Part shown: positions 1 to 17,081 of the stretch, piece by piece
How positions within the stretch are numbered: the first letter of the stretch is position 1
Layout of the letters: each line of letters opens with the position of its first letter
Source: Membranipora membranacea
Lineage: Eukaryota > Bryozoa > Gymnolaemata > Cheilostomatida > Membraniporidae
Reading direction: 5' to 3'
Assembly (NCBI GenBank): GCA_914767715.1
Contig: OU612070.1
Span: forward strand, 26,338,025 to 26,402,024
DNA: 64,000 nucleotides
The notes under the pieces: model-generated
What the model saw: only the letters and a program-made list of their open reading frames with translations
Database searches by the model: none
What the model was told of the DNA's origin: nothing
Program-made: the position numbers and the translations under genes

Positions 1-411
1 AGTTTAGATCGCTTAGCGATGATTAGGAAAGCTTCGAGGAAAGCTTGAAATGATAGCCCCGTCGGTGCTTCGGCCATCTGGAGATCAGAAAATCTATAAA
101 TAGATCAAGTAACAACTGTACATTGAATGGTGAATGTTGGGTGCAGTGAGTTGAACTTAGTCAAGAATAGCCTTATCTCAAAGGCCCTTTTCTGTAAGGC
201 GTTTGAGTAAGGTTAGTCAAGAACCCGTTGTGAGGATTAGTCGCATAGGACAATATCTAGCAAAGTAAGACAACTGTCAAGGTGCCTGTTGGTCATTTGG
301 AAATTGTGTGAAAATAGTGATCAGAGACTTTTATGGGGTTCTCACAAACATACACTATTGTTGATGTATATACTTAGTAATTTGAAACTTTTATATAGAA
401 AATGAAAAAGT

Positions 412-482
412 TGCATCGGCCGGGAATTGAACCCGGGCCTCCCGCGTGGCAGGCGAGAATTCTACCACTGAACCACCGATGC
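412..482 (-). tRNA. tRNA-Gly (anticodon GCC)
   Basis: The minus strand gives a complete 71-nt cloverleaf. The 7-bp acceptor stem pairs GCATCGG with CCGATGC, the discriminator base is A at 412, and the GGTGGTTCAGTGG A-box and GGTTCAATTCC B-box are intact. The anticodon loop is CTGCCAC, so the anticodon is GCC, which reads GGC and GGT. There is no intron. A run of five T's on the minus strand (405-409) directly after the gene is a normal RNA polymerase III terminator. Nothing suggests a pseudogene. Confidence 0.97.
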
Positions 483-925
483 CTGATGAATCTACATGCA
501 AAAACTAGACTAGATCTCTTTGAAATTTTGAATTTGTGATACAGCATTAATCAGCCAATCAGGATTGGCAATTTGAACTGGCACCGCCCACCTTGTCACA
601 TTGTGCATCAAGAATTGAGAAAAATTGAGAATAATACCAGGGTGGACAACTCTACTTTCTTTAAATTGAGAATATACATCTGGTTTGTACATTATCACAT
701 AACACATTGTCACATATTTGTTACCAACCTTCTCATGATTTCTATAAACATGATATCTAGAGCGGCCACAGTGAGAGATGAGCTCTGATGTACTATACAG
801 CAGCGCCGAGCAAACATTCTAAAACTGTTAGTACTCATACTCTGCTCATGGAGCCCAAGGCAGGTCTGAAAAACAACCCAAGAGAATTATTTTCTGCATA
901 AGTTAAGAAAATTCAGAGTTTTGAT
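483..925. other. intergenic, no gene seen
   Basis: The stretch between the tRNA and the inferred 3' end of the TTLL11-like gene holds only short overlapping open frames with no recognisable protein and no splice-consistent exon. Positions 1-411 are likewise without a gene that I can support. Confidence 0.5.
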
Positions 926-931
926 TTTATT
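926..931 (-). terminator. poly(A) signal AATAAA of the TTLL11-like gene
   Basis: AATAAA on the minus strand, about 255 nt downstream of the TTLL11-like stop codon. It would give a short 3' UTR. The UTR contains a fold-back at about 1090-1180 whose arms are GATCCAATTTGC and its complement. Signal identity is inferred from sequence and spacing only. Confidence 0.5.
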
Positions 932-1186
932 TGACATGAAGAGACAATACTGCAAACAGTCCAAAAATATTGTGCGAATAAACCACTGAACTGAGTACAT
1001 TTCATTTTGGGATGACTCTACCTAAGGCAGGTAATTCACTACATAGGTATAATAATGGAGTTATGTGTTATTGGGGAGTTTGAGATCAGGTACGATCCAA
1101 TTTGCAAGCATTCTGGTTGTTCTAATTATTCCGGTGAGCTAGCGGCTCGGAGGGGCAACTCTCAATGCAGGCAAATTGGATCATAT

Positions 1187-4100
1187 CTAATCTAGGGGAG
1201 ACACAACTGATAAAGAGAGATAGCAGTCTTCTCCAGATTCCTCTACCTGATATATTGCAGCTAGTCGCTCGAGGATTCTGAGTTTGCCATAATTCTCTTC
1301 GTAGACACCAGGATAGACTTCATACAGGAAGTTCTCTGGATTAGATTCGTCAGCAAACAGAGACTCATAGCCTGTGAGCTCCTCAGGGGGTGTCGGTACT
1401 GACAGGGTGGGGAGCTGGTGCTCAACCTTCAAACATGGAGCTTAGGTTTCAGGTGAGGTAGAGGATTTATTTCAGTCAGTTATATGTAATATCAATCATA
1501 TAAAGCACTGACTCCCTCTTTAATTTCATATTTTTGTGCATACATATACATTTTTCGTTTGATTATGAGGTCAACAAGGTTAAAACATATTTAAATAGAA
1601 ATCTAAAAAAAAAGCATAATGATAGTAATACGTTGCAATGAGAGGAACACTGGATTGAATTTGAGAAATTATATTTACAACGACCTTATGTCTTGGTGCA
1701 GCAAGTAACAGTGTTTCTTTGATCAGCTTGTATTTGACATGCTTGTCGACAGCACTAGGCACCTCATCATAGATACCAGGCGCCACCTCACGATCGTAAG
1801 TCATAGAGAGGCTGGGGTTGGCATTGACCTCCAATAATATCGGCTTCAACTTGTCAGTCAAGATAATATCAAACCCTGAAACATTTGACAAGTGAAATAT
1901 ATTAATAATGTAAGTGACATGTCATGAATAATGGATGCTGAGGAAGATTGCCGGTGACAGGAAACTTGTTGGTCTTAGCATAAGATAAAAAATACATGGA
2001 TTCAAACATAGGTAAAATACAGCCTCCTCAATGTAGTGGAAAGATTCGAAATTGTTAAATAGGGAGTAATGTATTGCGGATGATGGCTCATTGCTCATTT
2101 TAAATTTCTTGGCCAGCTGAGTGTCATTTATTAACCCATTCATTGTCTAAAAAATCTTTATAGTGAGAAGGTTTCTCTTGATTTCGGTCAAACAGTTGTA
2201 CTGACCATTATATACCCCTGAGGACAATATCAGTGGTGCTGACCTTATAATATAGATAAAAATAATGTGTTTTTTCACAGCAGAGAGGTTGCAACTGACT
2301 CATAGTCTCCGCTCATCCTGTCATCATCTGACAATCATGTTGAGCAAGTGATAATATTTGCATCTAGAAGACCTAACCAACACCATGTGACAGCACACAT
2401 CAAACAATTTTCCTCAAGGCTCAACTTAGGTAGAAGAGTATTATGTTTTGTTGGCACGGTCCCATAGACACAACACATGTCGTCTTTGTTTTTGTGTTTT
2501 TTTTTGCCTTCTCCTATGTACCAATAGCTCCCTACAATAATAGAGACATACTCACCGAGAATTTGGAAGCACTTGACTTTGCTGTCAGTTCTGAGTGTGA
2601 GGTTCTGAGCTATCTGAAGCTCAGGAGTGACAGCTAGCATTGTCTTTATAACCACCTGTTCAATATCCGCCCATAGCTGATAAGTGTCATGACCTGTCAG
2701 ATGAATACGCACAAACATCGGTAACACATAAAAGCACTAAAATGTTATATCACAGAGTTAGGATATATAGTTACTCTGTGTATATATCATCAGCATCGCA
2801 CAGACAAAATTCTTTTTGATTGGAGGCAACTCATGAATATGTGGAATCCTACCCAGCTCATATCAGACGTTAGCCAATGTGTTGGCTCTGATATGATTGG
2901 ATGTTTGATGGAAAAGAGAGCAAATGCCAGGTCACAGAGAGCACCTATTGAGATTAAATGAAAGTGAAACTGAATTATCTAACAGTCGCCATAAAATATA
3001 TTTAGGTACTTTCAGGGGCTCTTTCCCACCCACCAGCCAATCTGATCCAATGGCAAAACTCAAACGTGATCTGACAAAACGTTTAAAATGGCTGCCACAT
3101 AACATGCCGACCAGGCCAAGAAGTCCAATATTAGACACACACATTATTATTTGTGTGATCTGTAAGTGTGTCAGCATACTTTGCTGTTTGACTTCAGAGA
3201 ATTAGGAGATGTTTATGAAAAGCGATAAGTAAACTAAAATGCCTTGGCTGTTTGAACTCTTTCACACCACACCATTTTAACATCTTACACCTATTTACTC
3301 AATATTAAAAGCCTAGCAGTCAATAAAGCACATCAATGTAAAATAAAACTTCTTACAAAAGGTGGTTGTGTTTTGAAATACAATAGCTTGACCAAAATAA
3401 ATATTCCTGAGGCAGCCGATTAACACAAGGGAAGCATATATGCTAACTGTTTCACTTAATTGATTTCCAAGGGTTGTAAACAAAATATAAATCTTATCAT
3501 TATAATTATTATGATTTATGGCTCACATGGGACCGATTGAAACAATAGAAACAACAAATTATTCATGTATGTGAAATTGTGTCAGGAGAGAGCAGTAAGA
3601 GACATATAGTTTTCATAAAGCTAATATATGTATGTCATATGCTTGGTAGGAGAACAATAGCATATCAGCAGTTAGCTGAGTTGCAATTCAAACTTTTAAT
3701 GCCTGATAACATATTTGTTACAATAATGTTTAGAGTTGAGGTCCTGATAAAAAGCTAGTAGGTACATGTAATACATATTAGGAGTTGCTTCAAGCAGAAT
3801 TAAGATTGGTTTCACTTGGAAGGGGTTTAAAAGTGAAGTGGCTAGGCGATAAATGCATTAGCCTGTGGTATAGAGAAAATTTAAGTGAATTATAGTACTA
3901 AAATTGTCAAAAGTAGGTTAATACGCATGATTAAAATTCCAAATCGTGACTTTTGTGTATCTCTATCGAAATGCCCACATATTTAGTTTCTAAACAGTTG
4001 CACAAAAAACCAGAGTCTCGTTTTTTTGTTGAACCATGCTCCACTTTAGAAATTCAACAATATGGTTTACTTGATGACCTATAGAGGTTCTAATCTATTA

Positions 4101-5586
4101 TTGAGTTGGAGCTGGCCCAAAACAGTAACTACAGCTGTCAGTGCATATCTTCATTGACTGATTTTGATTGACACATGCATTGGCAGGTGTATAACTTCCC
4201 TATGACTGGTCACAGTTATATATTTTCTTCACAACACCAATGCACTTGTGATTCCTAACTTTTCAGATAGAGAATTTTCCTACACATTATTCTAGAGAAA
4301 CTTCATCCCAGAAAAAAAACGCAATGAAAAACAGAATGAGAGAATCAAAAAAGACAGTCAGATATTTCTTAAAAAGGGATTAAAGTGGAAATGTGTAGAG
4401 CGATCACCAGGCCATATAGATACATATGGGGTTAGCACTAGCAGCATTCAAATTTACGTTTTACCTTCATAATTAATTTTTCTGAAGTAGGTAGGTGATG
4501 GATGCTTGATGAAAGCTGATTGTGTGGAAATTGATGACATGTGTGTGAAACTGGCCAATACAATCAACAAGTTGATGAAATAATCACAAGGACTGTGGAG
4601 CATACATAGTCAAAGGCCATCTATAGGTTCCAGCACTCACCTAATTTAGCTAGTTGTGACATTACGCTGGCAATAGTTCTCTTAGATCCATCCGTGAGTC
4701 TGTCTGTGTGTATGTATGTATCACTATTCTTATTTAGAGAGTAATTAGTCAAATGCATGAACGAATCATTGATGTTCTTATTGGTCGGTTCTCGATACTG
4801 CACCGTACAGAATCTCGCTAATCCCTCTCGGCTCAAATATATTTTCACTGGATTGAGGCTTAATACAACCACATAAATTCTCAAATCAAACTTCATTTTG
4901 TCTAAAAGAAATGGATTGCTGATATAGTCTTGTACTACATGTGTACCGTTTCCCTTGCTGAGGACATAGTCGTGTGGGTCTCTTATGAGGTAGATTCCTT
5001 CACCTTGCGTACCTCCATCAGGCTTCACTATAAAAGTCGGTGCAGCACCTTTTTTTTTGCCCTTAGAGGTAGAATTGCGTTTCTCATATGCGACATCAGC
5101 ACACAGCTCGTGGAATTGTTGAGGTAAGAACCAGGTACGAGGGTGGAAGTCGTATTCATCAGGAAACATGAGTCTGAGGTTGCACAAAGACCTGGTCAGA
5201 TTGATTTTCCGTAGAGTTTCAGCCATTTGAGGATATTTATTTATGGCTCCACCTCTAGCATAGGGAGCAAACTCCTCAATCTGATGAGCCTGCCAGTAAA
5301 TGTCAGAGAGCCCCAGTTTGCGTGGTACATTCCAACATTTCCACCCTAGTTCTTCACAAATTCTCCTGAGTGAGCCTTGAATTACCTTACATTTTGAGAT
5401 ATCTAGTGAGACGGTTGTAGCTGAATTGATTCGTTCCTCTTTTTTAGCGGGTTTAAGTCGTGAGCGTTGCCTGGTGAGCTTGAATGGATCCTTGCGTATC
5501 TCATCTATAGTGAGCCTCGTTCTCTCAAGAAAGGACGGCACAGACTGAGCATTTCTCACTGCCGTCTGAGGGAAAGGGTGTGCCAT
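1187..5586 (-). CDS. TTLL11: tubulin polyglutamylase, TTLL11-like (4 coding exons, 504 aa)
   Basis: A TTL-family ATP-grasp ligase that adds glutamate side chains to tubulin, normally acting on ciliary and basal-body microtubules. Coding exons in gene order are 5586-4641, 2693-2556, 1875-1685 and 1426-1187; all introns are GT-AG with phases 1, 1 and 0. Family motifs are all visible: nucleotide-binding VKPDGGTQGEG (about residues 187-197), FDLRIY (233-238), HLTNYS (278-283) and, in exon 3, LEVNANPS (about 376-383). Order and spacing of NKYPQM, DEYDFHPRTW and LKPILLEVNANPS fit TTLL11 better than TTLL6 or TTLL13. An in-frame TGA lies eight codons upstream of the ATG. The protein is shorter than vertebrate TTLL11 and ends soon after the catalytic core, so a C-terminal extension is missing or lies in unrecognised exons. 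It is divergent from PSMC4. Family is certain; paralogue assignment is good but not proven. Confidence 0.88.
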
Positions 5587-6141
5587 ATCACAGTGTGTTT
5601 GTAATCATTGATACTGCACTGAACCAGATGAATGGAATGTGATAGACTGTGATGACTTGATAACAGCAGTTGTTAGGTTACCTGATCAGATAAACTGAGG
5701 GTGTCACAGCCTAACAAGTGGTTAATCACTGCGCTTTATTGTCAGTCAGCGACTCAGTCACTCCAATGAGAGGGAGTTCATTGGTCACTCACTCTTCTGG
5801 TATGAACTGGGTGGTAGAGTATTTCCTATTAACACCAGCTCCTCATTCATTTTCTGCCCATTTGACTTGTTTACTTCAGTGCTCCTCTTCAAGAATTCTA
5901 CTATGATGTGTACTGTTAGTGGTTACTCAAGTATACTAGTCCAATTCATCAATATCTGATGTCATTTAACAAAAGAAATAATGAACTGACAACCAACATG
6001 TGCTTGTCAAGTTGTTGACACATTGCTAGGTGCATAATAGATGCTCCTCCCACTTTGTACTCTCTAAAAACCACAAATTTAGATTAAGGCTGTTTTCTCT
6101 TAGAGGCTAGCAAACCGGAAATAGAAAGAAAAGATTGAAGA
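5587..6141. promoter_or_regulatory. probable bidirectional promoter, TTLL11-like / PSMC4
   Basis: The two ATGs point away from each other across 555 bp, leaving no room for separate intergenic blocks, so both promoters must lie here. I see no clear TATA box at a useful distance from either start. This is an inference from gene arrangement, not from a recognised motif. Confidence 0.45.
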
Positions 6142-10866
<4,725 letters not shown>

Positions 10867-11162
10867 ACACCCAGCCTCACTCTCGCATTTGTCAGCCTCA
10901 CTCTCGCATCTGTCGGATACATACTACTCATCACCGGGCCTATCGAGCGGGGATAGAAGTTAGAGGTTATTGTTTGTAAATATTCATACTCTCTCCAGTA
11001 GTCGTGGTGAAATAGAAATGAGATGTCAGTTTATTCCGGAGCTTATATTAATATGTTCAATTGTTTGCATTAAATATTTGCGAAATGAGATATTGTATTC
11101 CTGCTCTGTTGACTGATATCAAGTGTAAACAAAAAAGAATTTAACTGCTGTTTTGAGGAGAG

Positions 11163-11168
11163 AATAAA
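11163..11168 (+). terminator. poly(A) signal AATAAA of PSMC4
   Basis: AATAAA about 300 nt after the PSMC4 stop codon. A minus-strand AATAAA for the converging neighbour lies at 11190-11195, so the two 3' ends overlap or nearly overlap. Confidence 0.65.
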
Positions 11169-11189
11169 ATGTTTTAAAATGCTAATAGT

Positions 11190-11195
11190 TTTATT
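11190..11195 (-). terminator. candidate poly(A) signal of the RVKF-protein gene
   Basis: AATAAA on the minus strand, 580 nt downstream of the stop at 11775. Use of this signal would make the transcript end opposite the PSMC4 poly(A) site. A weaker ATTAAA-like site occurs nearer the gene, around 11435, so the assignment is tentative. Confidence 0.4.
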
Positions 11196-11774
11196 ATTGT
11201 TGCACAACTTTCGGTACAGAAAAATGAAAAATTTGGTTTAAAAAAAGTTGCAGTTTGTCAATAATCATAAAGAGAAACTTTGTACAAACGGACATTCAGG
11301 CACCTTGGAATTGCATCGATAGTTGGTCTGTCCACAGATGGTCGGACTTCATATTATATACTCGGCAAACATGAACTGCGGGCACTCACACATGCTGACT
11401 GGGCATTTTAGAATACAAACATCGATGTTTACAGATTTAATTGATAAAATAGCATGATGTGTACACATTAACAGGTAGCTTTGGACTAATGACCTTTACT
11501 GGACAAGGGCTTCGTCTGTAGTTTGTGTGTTTTGAGCTGGCAGCTTGATATCAGCTCGCTACTATTCTAAAATGCACACACATGGTTGCCTATATGTGTG
11601 TGGACTTGTTGTGCAGATTTAGTTTGATTAAGGGCGAAGATCGCACATTATACGTGATGTGTAGCACTAGTAAATGACGTATGCCTTACAAACATATTTT
11701 GGACCGCTCAATTGGGATAGAGAATATAAAAAAAGTTAGGAAAGGAAAACTTTGTTGAAAAAGTTCTGAATAGT

Positions 11775-12926
11775 TTAGACTGCAACGCGGGGCGTCCTCT
11801 TATGCTTTACCACCGGCTTTGGTAAACTTTTCTCAGTGTTCTGATCTAGAAACTTGACTCTTCTCCCGTTTCTGACACTCGTAGTTTTTCTCGCCGAGCT
11901 GCGTCTCAGTGGTATGATTATTGGGTCGGTGTCTATTATCTCTCGAGCTTTTCTCGGCGGTTTTACGACAATAGGTCGCTTTGGACTCGGCGGACGTCCA
12001 GCAAAGAATATGTTATGTGTAGGTAGGAGAGTATCCTCGAATGTTTTAGTAGTGATGACTGGTGCAGACTGACTCCCAAATTTGTTTTGACTGTTGGATT
12101 GTTTCATGTGCTGATCACAGCTGCAGGAGATAGGAAGGATATGTTTCGGTGCCAGATACATTGACTTTAATCCAGACCAGTATTCACATAAGCTCTTCTC
12201 TTTACCTCCTGGTACTGGGAATGATAGCGACAGCAGCTTAGAGCTGAAGCTCTTATCTGTATTGGCCTGTTGGGTGCTGACTTTGTATGGTGATGGTTTT
12301 ATATCAGGCAGGAAACCAGATGCAGATTTGTTGCCTCTTGGAGTAACCTGAGAAAATGTCTCGTCGTTCTACAACAAAGATTGGTAAACATTATTATTTA
12401 TATTTATTTTTATGAACTATAAAAATGATTTTTTAACTATTATTTATTGAACAATATATCAATAATAGCAGATCGCGGCAGACCGTATTAGTTTTTGCAT
12501 ATAATCCTTGCTCACTAGACATTCGAATTAAACCTTGTCATGCGGCACGCTGACTTTCGCTTAGTTATTTTGCACCAAAACAAAGAATCAGTGAGCAGCT
12601 GGCCAAGGCTCTATCACTATGCCTTGGTGTTGATAATAAATGAATTATATAATCATTCATCAACAAGAAATGCGTAAAGTCATGAGACATAGACATAGAT
12701 GTAAAATCTAAAGCGCTGTCTGAATACAGAGACCTCACAAAGTAGAGAGAGACCTCACATAGTAGAGACTTACCTTATTTTTCTCGGACAGCTGAGGAGG
12801 ACTTATCATAGAGTGAGATCGGTGCTCTAATCCCTGAAGTGACAAATACATCGGAGATCTGAGGTACTTGGTTCTGTGGTTACATACTCGACGGCCGCTG
12901 CTACCTCCGGAACTAGAGTTTGTCAT
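11775..12926 (-). CDS. unrecognised basic, probably disordered protein with PP1-docking-like RVKF motif (2 exons, 248 aa)
   Basis: Exons 12926-12774 and 12368-11775 join in phase 0 with a consensus AAG|gtaagt donor and a TAG acceptor, giving 248 aa. I do not recognise the family. The protein is rich in Ser, Pro, Lys and Arg. It has a central segment with aromatic and hydrophobic residues (GGKEKSLCEYWSGLKSMYL) that may be the conserved core. The C-terminal part has PPSPKRP, a possible proline-directed kinase site, then RRSSARK and GRRVKFLDQ. RVKF fits the R/K-V-x-F motif used by PP1 regulators, and the upstream basic Ser-rich stretch resembles kinase-regulated PP1 docking sites. That function is inference from a short motif. 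Convergent with PSMC4. Confidence 0.8.
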
Positions 12927-15900
12927 CGTGCCGTAATGTCTGAATTTTATTCTTTATTATTATTCTTGATTAAGCCTATAACGCAAAACAAAATAGTCTT
13001 TACAGGTGGGCGCTAAATTAGAAGAGTACCTAACTGTTGTTACACACAGAGTGTGCTGCTGATATGTGCGGAGTCAGCAAGATAATGAACACACCCAATC
13101 AATATAACAGCTATATATAGGAGTTGGTATTATGGAGGGGAGCTAATTTGAACTACCTGTTTACTTTACAAGTATAATATTACAAATTTTAATAAGGAAA
13201 TAATGTATTGGCTGGCGAGGTGTTTGCGTAAATACTTAATCGCTATTGGTATCTTATTCCAGTGTTTTCATTGCAAACAAGATCAAATTAAATTTTAAAT
13301 AAAACTCGGCTTAAAGCGATTCCTGTTAGCGAATAGGTAAGAGGATACCTTATTGTGGAAAAAAGAAGAGAATTGAGTGCTTTCTGCACCCAAGTCTAGA
13401 GCAAGGTATTATAAGCAAGCACCTGTTTTTATAAACAAGCACCTGTCATGAGGCTATCAGTAACCTGACACACAAGGCCACTCAACTTACCAAGTTTTAC
13501 CTAACCACCTTTTATAGCCTGATCAGATACATGAAAATCCAGACCCCTTATTTCAGTACAGTTAACAATAAACTTTATTATTGACAAATATCCTATACCA
13601 GCAGCGGTTGGAGATTGATAGTGATTCAACGTTCGAGGCCTGTTGCCTCAAGGGACCTGTTGAAACATAGCTTCAGGACCCCCCTACATGTCCTTGATAC
13701 CACCATCTGTCATTTAAACTCTGACGTAGCTTCTGTTTTACAACTGAAGACCACTCCCAGCTATCTGGGGAGTGGTGAGGGGGTCTACTTAGCTGCTTGG
13801 TATCACATTTCAAAAGAATCATTATCGAGATTATAAAACAGCCTGAAGGTGGCAATTACATGAATACCAAAGTGACAAGACGAGTGAACCTATTGTTCAG
13901 CTAATCGTAATCCCACAGGATCACTGGAGTATATCAGAGTGTATATTAGAGTGTCACCGAACTGTTTTGTCAATATTTTGGTTACCACTCTTTCCAGTGA
14001 GGTGATGGTGCAGTCAAGCCATTTATACTTTTCTGAAATCAATAGCGTCTCCGTCTCACTGCCATGGCGTTAATATCTGAGTTCTAACCTAGATTTAGGC
14101 CTTATTTATATTCCTGCTGATTACCCATACATAGATGATGTTGATATCCTATGCCAGGCCAATTTGTAATTAAGAGTCATGTATTCAAGGTCTGAGATCT
14201 ATTTTTAGTGTGTTGAGCTCTCATCAAAGCGGCCCAATTTTCTGCAAATAATCAGGAATTGGTTCGGAAAACTGATTAGCCTTGACATGGAGTTAATCCT
14301 TATGTCCTAGTCATCTAGATTCATGTTAGAATGGCTCTCTAGGGACACGGTACGGACAATACTGAGCCTATGATTAGGTATACGACACTAACGGAAGGTC
14401 AATACTGATCTCGGTCAACATAATGTAAGTTTTACAATACATGAATTCACTTGGGAACAACAGTGCCCTGACTGTGGTAGATTCAGTTCCTGAATGTTTT
14501 ACAATAACTCCGACATTATCAAAATCATAACCTTCATTGGTGACCATGATACAAGTTTGGCATATCACAGTTAATTTTGCCATCGGCAAGATTGCCAAGT
14601 TTCTCAGACCCTGGGACTGACTTGCTCATGCAAAGTAGAAGCAGCCTATTAAACATATCCATGTGTGACAGCAATGATATAAGTTATTTGCTGTATGTAA
14701 GTGAAGATAATTAACTTTACATAGATCCCTTAACTGTGAATGAGACTTAATATAATCCTTGTCCTGACGTCATTCTAGAGATTACTACACAAAGTATGGA
14801 TATCCTTACTCTGTGATTACTATATACATCTGAATAGTTGAAATTAGCGCCTGAGGGCAAGACACACCTACATACGCCCCTTATTTGTAAACAAATTGTA
14901 AATTTTCTTGGACTGAGTATATATTTATCCAATTTAGCATTGTACAGTAGGCGACTTCATTTGTGCGTAAGTATGTACGCTATTTAGGCTCGTTGCAAAC
15001 ACTCGAAACAGTTGTTGTCCTCACTATGCTCTGAGCATCCTACAAACTCTAAACACAACATATATCATACAACAATCTTAGCCTGGGCACCAACCCAATC
15101 CCGGCAGCCTACCCAGGCTACCAAAATCCTGTGTCATGTCATAAAAATTTGTAGAGAATAAAAATTCAATGTAAACAAAAGCTTCATTCATGATTAACAG
15201 CATGAAGAGTTTGTGGGTGCAATGATATATCAATAATCTTACCTTATGCCGGCTGCCCGTATGGAGTTAAATGTAGTCTGGTGAGGTAATAAATGTGATA
15301 AAAAATGTCCTGTAAACTGATCAGCTATATAACTGTTATATAACTGTGTAAAGTCAGCGCTTATCACTGCACAAGACTAATCAAACAACTGTGCGCCGCT
15401 GGCTGACGACTGAGGAATTTATCGTCACCTATGATATCCGATTCCTTTTCATTCAAAGATTATTGGTAAATTTCTTTTATTCCAAAAACAAAATAATGAT
15501 TATCTTTTGTTTTTGTGAGTGTGTCGGAGTGTTAATAATTATTGGCTAATGTACATAGTTATTAATCTGAATCCTGGTTTACACGACCTGGATACATGTA
15601 CAGTGGTGCTTACTGTATTACTTGAACGCAGTAGATCCGCCTGAGCTTGTAAACTTTCCCCATCAATAGAGTTATGTTGTTATATGTATGATGTACATGT
15701 ATATGATGTATATTATACGGAGAAATGTCATTTGTGCACGGGGAGGAAGTTAGATTTGGATGTCTATTATCGTGCCAGGCAAGGAGCACTACAATCTGCA
15801 GAATAACGATACAGCTGGAGTACACTCAACTAAGTGATTGAAAATCCACAATGTTGAACACACATGTGTGTACATTATGAGAAGGGCCACTGCTGAATCT

Positions 15901-17081
15901 GTCCAAACTGTGACATATGGCAATGTTCACCAGGTCAATTTAGTTTTGAGTGGTGTCACTGTGAATCCCTTCCACCATTGTTCCATAACGCCCCTAGGAG
16001 TTGATTTCATAATTAGCCTGTTATGCTGTTTAGTACAGATCACTTTGAAAAACCAAACAGACCAAAACTGATTACCAGAGATCATTCATCACATCTCGTA
16101 TGTATTATTTCCGAACACAATCCACACAAAAACAAATATCTAGATTCAATACCACATTAATTATGATCCTATCCATTGTAACTATTATGAACTGTCCTGC
16201 GCCTCTGGCTAATTAATTACCGCTGTGTAAATACTGTTTAATTAAGGTACTAAAATAGAAAAGTGAGAAACAAAAAAAGTAATTACAAACTCTCAAAATC
16301 AGTGCTCCCCAAAGATCAGCATTAACAAAGGTAAATAAATCACAAACCCTGACAGTATATTGGGGTGATGAGTGCATAGTTTGGCAGTATGTTGTAGCAG
16401 GGAGGGTGGGGGTATATCCAAACCTCCCTGGTTGTAGAGATGAGATAAAAAAATCCGAACTTTGGTTTGAGAATGAAGCAGCTGAAAATAAAGGCAAAGG
16501 CATAAATACTCACACGTTAAAAACAAAACTCAAAACTACACACCAGGCAAAAATACAGTATTAATTCTCATAAAAGATTGATAAGAGCCAATAAAAAATC
16601 ATTAATATATTATTACAAATATTATATCCATAAATAAACGCAGCAAAGTAAACTATATCCAATAGTAGCGGTATATGTGCAGCAATAACAAAGTGAGAAA
16701 ATACGGCTTGCAAGCCTAACTAGCAACAAAAAACTAAGCTAAAACTTTCTCTAAAAAGTTCTCATCGATAATATTAAATCTATTATTCACTGATACTAGA
16801 AGGAAAAACTCGCATAATTGAGAATGAGAATTTACGGAAGACATCATCAGAATATCTTTGAGAGTTAATTTACAACAGCAAAGCATGAAAATAAGGCAAC
16901 ATCGGTGTGCAGGTTTGGCAGGTGAGATGAAAGAAATGTCACCAAAAAAACAACAGTTTCATTGGATTATATTGAAATATATTTATGCTGGCCTTCCGCT
17001 TGATTAGTTCTAACTTAAAAACTGACTTGACTAAGAGAGATGTTTGCGTATGAAGACTGAGATCCAATGTTTATGACACTA
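12927..17081. other. 4.1-kb intergenic interval, no gene seen
   Basis: I find no exon chain on either strand. The open frames here are short and of biased composition. Small hairpins occur, for example TAGCCTGGG at 15079-15087 paired with CCCAGGCTA at 15112-15120, and ACCACTCCC paired with GGGAGTGGT near 13740-13775. The right end presumably includes the CEP128 3' UTR; I could not choose a convincing poly(A) signal for it. Confidence 0.5.

Noticed and set aside
2858-2893. CATATCAGA ... TCTGATATG hairpin in a TTLL11 intron
   Set aside because: Arms are interrupted and flanks lack a duplication.
15079-15120. TAGCCTGGG ... CCCAGGCTA hairpin as another mini-palindromic insertion
   Set aside because: The flanks do not form a direct repeat, so insertion cannot be shown.
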